This document shows positions 30,835-38,225 of a stretch of 64,000 nt of DNA, piece after piece. This DNA is from Gemmatimonadaceae bacterium. Its GTDB lineage: Bacteria > Gemmatimonadota > Gemmatimonadetes > Gemmatimonadales > Gemmatimonadaceae. Positions within the stretch are counted from its first letter, which is position 1. Each line of letters opens with the position of its first letter. Position numbers and translations under genes: made by a program. The notes under the pieces were generated by a model. The model was not told where the DNA came from, made no database searches, and saw nothing but the letters and a program-made list of their open reading frames with translations. The stretch covers positions 27,692-91,691 of the forward strand of contig JACMPK010000229.1 of assembly GCA_014377535.1 (NCBI GenBank). Direction: 5' to 3'.

Positions 30835-31319
30835 GGCGGACTCCTCGGCTGTGGAGGCTCGTGGGGGTTGAACGTCATAGACATGCAGAGTTTAGTCCGC
30901 GTGTGTGCGGCAGGCCATGCCGCCAGGCCGCGGCCACAGCATCCTGTTGGCGATGGACTCGACTCGCGGCGGCCACGACTCACTGCCGCGATTGGAAGCA
31001 CTTGGCGCCAGTGGCGCATTTCGCCGTCGAGCCCATCGTCCTGGTGATGGGATCGGCGAGGGCATCACTGTACTCGCGGCGCACGACTTGGTGAAACCGA
31101 GCTTGGTTCAGCCTGGCTGTCGGCGTAATGTGGCAATGCGCGCTCTCACCGCGCGAAACGCTGCAGCCGCATCTGGCGGGTTGCCGATTCAGTGTCTCGA
31201 CAACCCCAGCTCGTAATGGCTAGGCACTGTGAACAACCTGTCCGTCAACTACAGCGAGTTCAGCGGCGAAAGCGCCCCGAACGAAACCGAGGGTAACCCA
31301 AGCAACACCCAAGCGAAAA

Positions 31320-31343
31320 ACGGCACCCCGCAAGGAGTGCCGT
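31320..31343. terminator. Terminator-like hairpin next to tRNA repeat copy 3
   Basis: ACGGCAC-cccgcaagga-GTGCCGT, immediately left of copy 3. Confidence 0.5.
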
Positions 31344-31374
31344 AAATCGCTGTACCACTTTCTATTGCCCCTCC

Positions 31375-31433
31375 TGGGCTCGAACCAGGACTCTTCTGAT
31401 AAAGAATGTGGCTGAACAGAGCAGCCGTGTGAC
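31375..31433 (-). repeat. Partial tRNA-Gln 3' repeat, copy 3 (variant anticodon loop)
   Basis: ttgcccctcctgggctcgaaccaggactcttctgatAAAgaatgtggctgaacagagcagccgtgtgacc. Confidence 0.9.
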
Positions 31434-31510
31434 CAACGCCGCACGGTGGTTGCCGATGACGAGAAAGACGTGCACCAGATCGCTCGACGTCGGTCGCGAC
31501 GCCAGCACGC

Positions 31511-31861
31511 TCAATCGAGTATCGTCACTCCGTGCTTTCGAATGACGGTCAGCATCTTCAGCGCGAGACCGCTCGGCCGCTTCGCACCGATCTCCCACTT
31601 TTCGACAGTGCTGGCACTGGTGTTGAGTCTACGCGCGAACAGGGCCTGACTCAGTCGCGCACTCTCACGAATCTTTTTGATCTGCGCCGGCGTCAGTGGT
31701 TCAGGATCGACGAACGCGGCTTCATCGAAGTCTCGCATCGTCGCCTTGCTGATCGCCCCGACCCTGTGCACGGCCGCAGCGGCGGTATGGATCGCCTCGA
31801 ACGCGTCGCTCGTGTATCTAGTTCTTGTCGCCATGGCAAATCTCCACGAGATCCTTGTCAT
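31511..31861 (-). CDS. higA: HigA-like HTH antitoxin, copy 1
   Basis: EPLTPAQIKKIRESARLSQALFARRLNTSASTVEKWEIGAKRPSGLALKML; start overlaps the end of the toxin gene. Confidence 0.85.
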   Translation of the reverse strand: MTRISWRFAMATRTRYTSDAFEAIHTAAAAVHRVGAISKATMRDFDEAAFVDPEPLTPAQIKKIRESARLSQALFARRLNTSASTVEKWEIGAKRPSGLALKMLTVIRKHGVTILD

Positions 31862-32198
31862 TGAGCAAAGCGCCGACGCGGACCGCTGTCAGCTGCTCAT
31901 ACGCCTTCGCGAGATCACGGAAACCCTTTAGCTCGGCATCGGTGATGTTGGCCCGGTCTTTCTTCGCGAACAGGTACGTGAGTACCCAATACCGCCGTCC
32001 CTTCGCCAAGATGATGCTGCGGTAGAGGTTCCCGCCGACACGTTTCTTGTACACGCCACTTCCGAGATCGTCGCACTTGCCGTCGCGTGCCTGCCGGACG
32101 GCCAGACACAATTCGGCGCCACCAATCCCAGCCTTGCCGGCCGCCTTGGAGAACCACGCTGTCTTGAAGACCCGCTCATGTGGATGCGGATTGGGCAT
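31818..32198 (-). CDS. higB: RelE/HigB-family toxin, copy 1
   Basis: MPNPHPHERVFKTAWFSKAAGKAGIGGAELCLAVRQARDGKCDDLGSGVYKKRVGGNLYRSIILAKGRRYWVLTYLFAKKDRANI. Confidence 0.82.
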   Translation of the reverse strand: MPNPHPHERVFKTAWFSKAAGKAGIGGAELCLAVRQARDGKCDDLGSGVYKKRVGGNLYRSIILAKGRRYWVLTYLFAKKDRANITDAELKGFRDLAKAYEQLTAVRVGALLNDKDLVEICHGDKN

Positions 32199-32207
32199 CT
32201 GTGGATA

Positions 32208-32226
32208 TGTAGCACTCAGTGCTACA
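32208..32226. promoter_or_regulatory. 19-bp palindrome upstream of higBA copy 1 (putative HigA operator)
   Basis: TGTAGCACT-C-AGTGCTACA; identical to 36251-36269. Confidence 0.75.
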
Positions 32227-32325
32227 CAAAACAAGACGCCGGTGAAGACTCTGCGGAACATGGCAATGCTCTAAAGACAAACGACCGTCAGCGCCCTCTC
32301 AGCGCCGACGGTCGCTTACCTGTTA

Positions 32326-32391
32326 CCCTCCTGGGCTCGAACCAGGACTCTTCTGATCCAGAATGTGGCTGAACAGAAGAAACGTGTGACT
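32326..32391 (-). repeat. Partial tRNA-Gln 3' repeat, copy 4
   Basis: ccctcctgggctcgaaccaggactcttctgatccagaatgtggctgaacagaagaaacgtgtgactgag; acceptor-stem end replaced (gtta-ccctcc). Confidence 0.9.
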
Positions 32392-32424
32392 GAGCCGCAC
32401 GGCACGAGGCAGGTTCGTTCTGAC

Positions 32425-33207
32425 TTACGGCTGGAGTATCACGCCCGCCAGCACGCTTCCGGCATCGGTGACGGCGAACTCACTGACTGCAATGAGGACC
32501 ACTGCCATGACCGCGTAGCCTGCCGTGAGCGCGCGGTCGGTAGCACCACTCAAGACGGAGCGAACCAATACCAGCACGGCACCGAACGTCAGGATGGGAC
32601 CGTAGATCCCTTGCGATCCTGCCTCGCCAAACACGGGAAACAACACCGGCATGCGAACGGTCGCACCGGCGAGGATACTCAAGCTTGCGAGCAACATCGC
32701 GGACTTGTGAAGCTTCGGTCGTTTCCGCAGGAGCACGCCGGCGAAGACGAAGAGCGAGAAGAGCGCCACTTCGGAGAGCATGACGAGCAGAAACTGTTGA
32801 TACGTCATGCCCCAGAAGGGTGCGGTCGGCATTTCCCGAACCGATTCGACGGCGAGCATCATTCCGCTGGTGGCAGCCACAGCCGCGACCAGAATCCCAT
32901 ACCAGCCGAGTCGCATGTGCACACGCAGCCGTCGGGCGGGCACGAGCAGCGACTGCACGAGAAAGAGCAGCAACCACGCCGACAACGCCGTACCGTGGAC
33001 GAATACGAGCGCCGCTAATTGCGGCGATATCGTCCGCCCTGCCATGCCCTTTCCCCGCAGATAGTACGGGTGAAAGCCCGCGACCATGAGCGCCAGCATG
33101 ATGATCGCCGCGACAGCAAAGAAATAGCGCCCGCGCTGCGGTCGGCGCGTCCGAGCGCCCATCGCTGCGTGCGCGACGCCTTCGTGCTCGGTGGCCGTGG
33201 CACTCAT
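32425..33207 (-). CDS. Multi-TM membrane protein, unknown function
   Basis: FFAVAAIIMLALMVAGFHPYYLRGKGMAGRTISPQLAALVFVHGTALSAWLLLFLVQSLLV...RLRVHMRLGWYGILVAAVAATSGMMLA. Start placed at MSATATEHEG. Confidence 0.65.
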   Translation of the reverse strand: MSATATEHEGVAHAAMGARTRRPQRGRYFFAVAAIIMLALMVAGFHPYYLRGKGMAGRTISPQLAALVFVHGTALSAWLLLFLVQSLLVPARRLRVHMRLGWYGILVAAVAATSGMMLAVESVREMPTAPFWGMTYQQFLLVMLSEVALFSLFVFAGVLLRKRPKLHKSAMLLASLSILAGATVRMPVLFPVFGEAGSQGIYGPILTFGAVLVLVRSVLSGATDRALTAGYAVMAVVLIAVSEFAVTDAGSVLAGVILQP

Positions 33208-33274
33208 TTGTGGTCCGCTCCGATCATTGGGTCGATCATGGGTCAAAGTCCTTGAACGCTGGCTACGTGGAATG

Positions 33275-33640
33275 TCACCGACCGTGATCAACTCGCACGA
33301 CATCGACGTCAGTCGGCAGGTCGAGCGCCGCACGAACCGCCATCACCGTCTCCGGCACGCTGCGTTGCACCGCATCCCACACAACCCGGTCGTCGAGCGC
33401 ATCACAGGCATGCGTGAGCCGATCCCGGAATCCGGCCAAGTCGCGCCACGGTACGTCCGCGAACCGCTCGCGGACTGCGTCGGTCACGCGTTTCGCGGCC
33501 TCAGCCATGATCTCGAGATTCCGCAGCGTGGCGTCGTAACGCAGTCCGTCGGCAACGAACTCCTCGAACGTCAGCGCGTCGGTGTATTCGAGCACCCGCG
33601 GCGCAGAGGACGATCCGCTCGAAGTCGATTCGTGGATCAC
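33275..33640 (-). CDS. hepT: HepT-like HEPN toxin, copy 2 (N-terminus apparently frameshifted)
   Basis: DALTFEEFVADGLRYDATLRNLEIMAEAAKRVTDAVRERFADVPWRDLAGFRDRLTHACDALD; closely similar to copy 1. Confidence 0.8.
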   Translation of the reverse strand: MIHESTSSGSSSAPRVLEYTDALTFEEFVADGLRYDATLRNLEIMAEAAKRVTDAVRERFADVPWRDLAGFRDRLTHACDALDDRVVWDAVQRSVPETVMAVRAALDLPTDVDVVRVDHGR

Positions 33641-33876
33641 GCAACGCGAACCGCCTCGGCTTCGACCTGCGCGCGCAGTCTCGGGGTGAGCTTCTTCAGC
33701 GAGACGACGTCGACGCGGCGCCCCAGCAGTGCCTCGAGGTCGTCCGTGAAGTCAAGGAAGGTGGGTAGCGTGATCCGGTCCGGGTCGAGCTCCACGACCA
33801 GATCGACGTCACTGGCCGCTGTCGCTTCACCACGCGCCACCGAGCCGAACAGCAGCAGGTCGCGGACACCATACAT
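33637..33876 (-). CDS. mntA: MntA-like nucleotidyltransferase antitoxin, copy 2 (N-terminus apparently frameshifted)
   Basis: MYGVRDLLLFGSVARGEATAASDVDLVVELDPDRITLPTFLDFTDDLEALLGRRVDVVSLKKL. Confidence 0.8.
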   Translation of the reverse strand: MYGVRDLLLFGSVARGEATAASDVDLVVELDPDRITLPTFLDFTDDLEALLGRRVDVVSLKKLTPRLRAQVEAEAVRVA

Positions 33877-34027
33877 CGCGACCAGTCGCCCCGGTTCGAA
33901 CGGAGCACGGCAAGAACCGCATCGCGGACTGGGTCGGTCGCGGAGAGGACTGTGGCCGGCGGCTTCATCCGAGAAAACTGGCGCCTGCGCGCCGCTGGTG
34001 ACAGCAGGCCACCCGGGAAAAGGAAAA

Positions 34028-34053
34028 CCCGGCCGCCAATTTCGGCGGCCGGG
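34028..34053. terminator. Terminator-like hairpin next to tRNA repeat copy 5
   Basis: CCCGGCCGCC-aatttc-GGCGGCCGGG. Confidence 0.6.
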
Positions 34054-34073
34054 CCCTCTTCAATTGCCCCTCC

Positions 34074-34138
34074 TGGGCTCGAACCAGGACTCTTCTGATC
34101 CAGAATGTGGCTGACCAGAAGAAATGTGTGACTGGGGC
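34074..34138 (-). repeat. Partial tRNA-Gln 3' repeat, copy 5
   Basis: ttgcccctcctgggctcgaaccaggactcttctgatccagaatgtggctgaccagaagaaatgtgtgactgggg. Confidence 0.93.
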
Positions 34139-34382
34139 ATTGCGCCTGTGCGGCAGCGCTCCGCACTCCACTATCTGTCGCCGGACGCCTTCGAGGCCGA
34201 GCACGCCCGCACCCATTCCGCCGCTTAAATCGCGACCCCTAATTGTCCGCCCAATATGGGTCACTCCAAGTCCAGGTATCGGCCATCAATGACAGTGTTG
34301 CTGATCGTCAGTACGTGCGAGCCGGTCGTTGCCAAGCCTCGAACCGAGCAGCAGTGTCTTCGATAAACGTAGGCCGGACGAA

Positions 34383-35096
34383 TTAGGCTGAGCGACGCCG
34401 GCGCGCGATCACGGCCAGTAACATGAAACCCGTCGCCATGAGAACGTAGGTCTGCGGCTCCGGCACGATGCCAACACGAGCCGTGATCGTCTGTGGCCTC
34501 GTATCGAACGCGATGTTCACGCCGCGGAACGTATTGTACACTACGGCACCATAGGTCAGTGGAGCAGGAGGTGGGTCCAGCTGCAACACTGTGTAATCCG
34601 ATTGGTCACAGCAATCGAACGGGAGTGAAGTCTCGGTCAGCCCTGTGTAGGAGAAGAGCATCCGCCCAGACGTGACACGCGGCGCGGACGACGACAGCAG
34701 CAGTTCAAAGGAGAACAACGGGCCAGCGGGCGCCGCAGATCTCGGCAGCGTGAACGGTGCCCCCGTAAACGTCTTCGTCAACGTGCCCATGACGTAATCG
34801 GTATCGCGCGCATTCGTCGCGACGATTGACTGAGTGGACGCAGTGAAGCTGATCGTCATCGAACTCGTGGCGCCGAACAAGGTCAACGAGTTACCGGTGA
34901 CTGAGCACCCGTTCCCGGGAAGGAAAAATGCTGCGCCGACGCAGCGGAACATTGCACTCGTCGTGAGGTTGTGCGTGTAACCCCATTCCCCGTTCGGGAG
35001 TCGCCCCCATCCTTGTGCTGCCGACGGAGACGCGAAGCCCATGAGCGCGGTCGTTAACAACGTGAGTGATCGGAGCGACATTTTTGGCCGATGCAT
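34383..35096 (-). CDS. PEP-CTERM sorting-domain secreted protein
   Basis: N-terminal signal (SLRSLTLLTTALMGFASPSAAQ) and C-terminal VPEPQTYVLMATGFMLLAVIARRRRSA. Confidence 0.82.
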   Translation of the reverse strand: MHRPKMSLRSLTLLTTALMGFASPSAAQGWGRLPNGEWGYTHNLTTSAMFRCVGAAFFLPGNGCSVTGNSLTLFGATSSMTISFTASTQSIVATNARDTDYVMGTLTKTFTGAPFTLPRSAAPAGPLFSFELLLSSSAPRVTSGRMLFSYTGLTETSLPFDCCDQSDYTVLQLDPPPAPLTYGAVVYNTFRGVNIAFDTRPQTITARVGIVPEPQTYVLMATGFMLLAVIARRRRSA

Positions 35097-35417
35097 AAGG
35101 AGGTGTTGTTTGTAGCAACGCGACAAGTAATAGTCGACGGGATAGAGAAGCAAGGGTCGGTGTACGTTTGCGGCACTGCCCGTGCATCGCGCTGGGCGGG
35201 CGGATTAAAGCGCGCGCTCGCAAACCTTTCCTGATCACGGCGTCTCGCGAGTCCCGCTCCGGTGCTCGACTGCCGTGCGCCTGGAGCAATCCGAGTCCAA
35301 GCCTCACGATGTACTCGAGATCGGCGAAGTTGCTTGCCTCGCCGCGTGCAATCATTGCGCCCAACGGGCCTGTGATCACGATGGGCCGCGCCGAAACGAG
35401 TGACAAGCTACTAGTGA

Positions 35418-35482
35418 CCCTCCTGGGCTCGAACCAGGACTCTTCTGATCCAGAATGTGGCTGAGGGGTGGTCAGGTATGAC
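35418..35482 (-). repeat. Partial tRNA-Gln 3' repeat, copy 6
   Basis: ccctcctgggctcgaaccaggactcttctgatccagaatgtggctgaggggtggtcaggtatgacc; the arm has diverged after GTGGCTGA. Confidence 0.88.
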
Positions 35483-35554
35483 CGTCTAGCAACCCTAGGG
35501 GCGATGGTTTCGGCGCCACGTCGTCCGAAGCAACGAGGCTGCGCTCCGATCAGT

Positions 35555-35986
35555 TCAATCGAGGACCGACAGCCCATGCTTCTTCACCACCGCCAGCATT
35601 TTGAGCGCCAGCCCACTTGGCCGCTTGGCGCCGATTTCCCACTTCTCCACCGTGCTTGAGCTGGTGTTGAGCCGGCGCGCAAAGGCCGCCTGACTGAGTC
35701 GCGTCTTTTCGCGAATCTTCTTGATCTGCGATGGCGTCAGCGGCTCTGGCTCAACAAGGGCGGCGGCATCAAAGTGGCGCATCGTTTGCTTGCTGATTGC
35801 GCCGACCTGGTGCACCGCGGCCGCCGCGGTATGGATCGCCTCAAACGCCTCGCTCTTGTACTTCGCCTTAGTCGCCATGACAGATCTCCACGAATGCCTT
35901 GTCTTCGAGCAGGTCGGCGAGGTTGTCCGCCGTGAGCCGCTGATAAGATTTCGCGAGGTCACGAAATCCCTGTAATTCCGCCGCAT
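35555..35986 (-). CDS. higA: HigA-like HTH antitoxin, copy 2 (mature start probably MATKAKYKSEAFE)
   Basis: MATKAKYKSEAFEAIHTAAAAVHQVGAISKQTMRHFD...PLTPSQIKKIREKTRLSQAAFARRLNTSSSTVEKWEIGAKRPSGLALKML. Confidence 0.85.
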   Translation of the reverse strand: MRRNYRDFVTSRNLISGSRRTTSPTCSKTRHSWRSVMATKAKYKSEAFEAIHTAAAAVHQVGAISKQTMRHFDAAALVEPEPLTPSQIKKIREKTRLSQAAFARRLNTSSSTVEKWEIGAKRPSGLALKMLAVVKKHGLSVLD

Positions 35987-36242
35987 CGATATTGGCGCGG
36001 TCCTTCTTTGCGAATAGATACGTAAGGATCCAGTATCGACCGCCCTTCGACAGAATTATGCTGCGATAGAGGTTCCGACTCACGCGCTTCTTGTACACAC
36101 CATTCCCGAGATCATCACACTGGCCGGCTCGTGCCTGAGCAACCGCCGCACACAGCTCGTCGTCACCGATCTGCGCCTTCCGGGCCGCATTCGCGAACCA
36201 TGCCGTTTTGAAGACCCGCTCCCGGCGCGGTGAACTTGCCAT
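35868..36242 (-). CDS. higB: RelE/HigB-family toxin, copy 2
   Basis: MASSPRRERVFKTAWFANAARKAQIGDDELCAAVAQARAGQCDDLGNGVYKKRVSRNLYRSIILSKGGRYWILTYLFAKKDRANI. Confidence 0.82.
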   Translation of the reverse strand: MASSPRRERVFKTAWFANAARKAQIGDDELCAAVAQARAGQCDDLGNGVYKKRVSRNLYRSIILSKGGRYWILTYLFAKKDRANIDAAELQGFRDLAKSYQRLTADNLADLLEDKAFVEICHGD

Positions 36243-36250
36243 GCGAAAAG

Positions 36251-36269
36251 TGTAGCACTCAGTGCTACA
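36251..36269. promoter_or_regulatory. 19-bp palindrome upstream of higBA copy 2 (putative HigA operator)
   Basis: TGTAGCACT-C-AGTGCTACA. Confidence 0.75.
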
Positions 36270-36353
36270 GCCGACAAGGCGTAGAGCGCCAGACTGCAGC
36301 GGCCCGAACTGTTCGGCGCAGGTTACCCCACCGTGACCTTCGCAGTCCCGCAA

Positions 36354-36389
36354 CGATCAACGGCACCCCGCGAAGGGTGCCGTTGATCG
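36354..36389. terminator. Perfect 15-bp hairpin downstream of the intact tRNA-Gln
   Basis: CGATCAACGGCACCC-cgcgaa-GGGTGCCGTTGATCG. Confidence 0.75.
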
Positions 36390-36404
36390 TTCTCCAACAA
36401 ATGA

Positions 36405-36477
36405 TTGCCCCTCCTGGGCTCGAACCAGGACTCTTCTGATCCAGAATCAGACATGTTGCCAGTTACACCAAGGGGCA
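36405..36477 (-). tRNA. tRNA-Gln (anticodon CTG)
   Basis: Minus strand TGCCCCTTGGTGTAACTGGCAACATGTCTGATTCTGGATCAGAAGAGTCCTGGTTCGAGCCCAGGAGGGGCAA: acceptor TGCCCCT/AGGGGCA, anticodon arm TCTGA-TTCTGGA-TCAGA, T-arm CCTGG-TTCGAGC-CCAGG. Confidence 0.95.
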
Positions 36478-36594
36478 CCACAACCCGTCCACCTCGCGGC
36501 TTCCAGATCCCCAAAACTAGGCGCCCGAGGCATGCGCTTCAAGGGTACCGCGCGACTCTACAGCAATCAGCAACGGTTCAGTCGGTGAGACGAC

Positions 36595-37953
36595 ATGGCC
36601 GGAGTAGATTCTCGCGCAGTGACCCGCCTTCTCCGCCATACCCGATCCGCCGCCACACTCGTCATCGGCGCCCTGCTTACCAACGCCTGCAAGCCGGGAT
36701 GGGATGCGTTCGGGACGACGCCGGCGAGGGCGCAGGTGAATGGCGTACAGTTCGCCGACGCCCTGTACCGCCGCTACCTGATCGTGGAGCGGACGCCGTT
36801 CTACGCCGCCGCGCGCGCCAAGCTCGGCAAGCGCGCGCTCTCGCCGTCGGCGGTGTTTGACGATACCACGGCGTGGACGACCCGGCCCGATGAGCGCACG
36901 CGGGTGCTGATGGCCGAGGGCGTCGCGACGGCTGATGGACGCTACCGCTTCACGCCGCGACCAAGCGCCGCGTTTCCCGATCGTCTGGCCGACGCGCGGC
37001 ACCTCACCCAGCTCACCAGACTCACGAAGGACGGCGAGTACGAGTGGCGAACGGCAGTCGACTTCGCGCTCGGCAGCGTGACGCCGACGGACTGGGGCAC
37101 GGGGTTCCGCGCACTGCTCGGCAGCGCCGAGGGGCGAACCGATGCCGACCTGCGCGCCGACCTGCGGAGCACACTGCCTCGCACGGCGACGGCGCTGGGT
37201 CGCATGTTCTCGCTTGACACGCTGCGCGCGCAGCGGCAGGCAGACGGCACAACCGCCATCACCATCGTGACGAGACTGCATCCCGACGGGCTCAAGCCGC
37301 AGTTCCCGCTGTATGCGAAGTTCGTGTCGAAGTTCGTCGGCCCGGCCGCATACCATGTCGTGCTGCGCGACACGCGCGGCGTACGTTGGGTCGATGCGCG
37401 TGCCGGCGACAAGGCGTTCACGATCCGCCTGCGCGTGAAGGACGGCGGTGTGGTGCCGCTGGACGGTCCGGTGCGCGGTATGCCGGATACGCTGCGTCTT
37501 TCGATGGATGCAAGCACGAAGTTCTCGATCTTCACCATCGGAATGCGCGGGATGAAGGGTTCCGTGGTGTTCCTCCGCAGCGCGGCAGAACGTGGCTGGG
37601 CGCTGCGATTCGACGAAGCGCCTGAGTGGCAGCTGCCACTGGGCGCGGCGGCAATGCTGAAATCCCCGCTGCGACGCCCGTTCGAGCAGGGCGGCATCGT
37701 GGGCAAGGTGAGCTTCCGCCTCGGTGCCGGCGGACAGACCTACATCACGCGAGACTTCCGCGTGGCGGTGCAGGAATCGGCCGTGACGCGATTCCTGGGC
37801 GGTTTCAGCGGCTCGGCGTTCAGCGAGTTCGATGGTCCGGCCGAACGCGAGGAAAACCGCTTCAATGCCGAACTGTTTCAAGCGATGCGGGATGACCTGC
37901 GGGCTATGCGATATGGCGCCGCTCTGGCAGACAGTCCGAGCCAGACACACTAG
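36595..37953 (+). CDS. Hypothetical secreted protein/lipoprotein
   Basis: Long ORF with N-terminal hydrophobic segment ATLVIGALLTNAC; no family recognised. Confidence 0.6.
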   Translation: MAGVDSRAVTRLLRHTRSAATLVIGALLTNACKPGWDAFGTTPARAQVNGVQFADALYRRYLIVERTPFYAAARAKLGKRALSPSAVFDDTTAWTTRPDERTRVLMAEGVATADGRYRFTPRPSAAFPDRLADARHLTQLTRLTKDGEYEWRTAVDFALGSVTPTDWGTGFRALLGSAEGRTDADLRADLRSTLPRTATALGRMFSLDTLRAQRQADGTTAITIVTRLHPDGLKPQFPLYAKFVSKFVGPAAYHVVLRDTRGVRWVDARAGDKAFTIRLRVKDGGVVPLDGPVRGMPDTLRLSMDASTKFSIFTIGMRGMKGSVVFLRSAAERGWALRFDEAPEWQLPLGAAAMLKSPLRRPFEQGGIVGKVSFRLGAGGQTYITRDFRVAVQESAVTRFLGGFSGSAFSEFDGPAEREENRFNAELFQAMRDDLRAMRYGAALADSPSQTH

Positions 37954-38107
37954 CGCTGCCCGAATCAGCGGATTGCACCTCGCAGGGTCCCGAGCGGGTC
38001 GAGCGTTGGTGCACACGTCAATCGTCCGCCATCATCACATCTACGTGATGCGCACCCCCCCCTTGAGTTCCGGCAAGCGTTTTCCGCATGAGGACTTCCG
38101 GAAACAC

Positions 38108-38144
38108 GAAAGGGCGACGAATCCAGTGGATTCACCGCCCTTTC
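38108..38144. terminator. Hairpin between convergent 36595 gene and tRNA-Ala
   Basis: GAAAGGGCG...ATCCAgTGGAT...CGCCCTTTC. Confidence 0.6.
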
Positions 38145-38225
38145 CGAATTGGGCCACGCTCGCTGCTCATTGGAACTCTCCGTCCTACCGAACAACGGCG
38201 GGCAATGCGTCAAACAATCACACGA

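Larger units (their letters stand above)
27010..36477. mobile_element. tRNA-Gln-anchored cassette array (six partial tRNA-Gln 3' copies plus the intact tRNA)
   Basis: Direct repeats of TTCTGGATCAGAAGAGTCCTGGTTCGAGCCCAGGAGGG(GCA) (minus strand) at 27927, 29671, 31375, 32326, 34074, 35418 and 36405, spaced 1744, 1704, 951, 1748, 1344 and 987 bp. The left boundary is uncertain. Confidence 0.85.

Noticed and set aside
27927-36477. CRISPR array interpretation of the evenly repeated element
   Set aside because: Repeats are identifiable tRNA-Gln 3' halves separated by 0.95-1.75 kb gene-bearing intervals, not 25-45 nt spacers.
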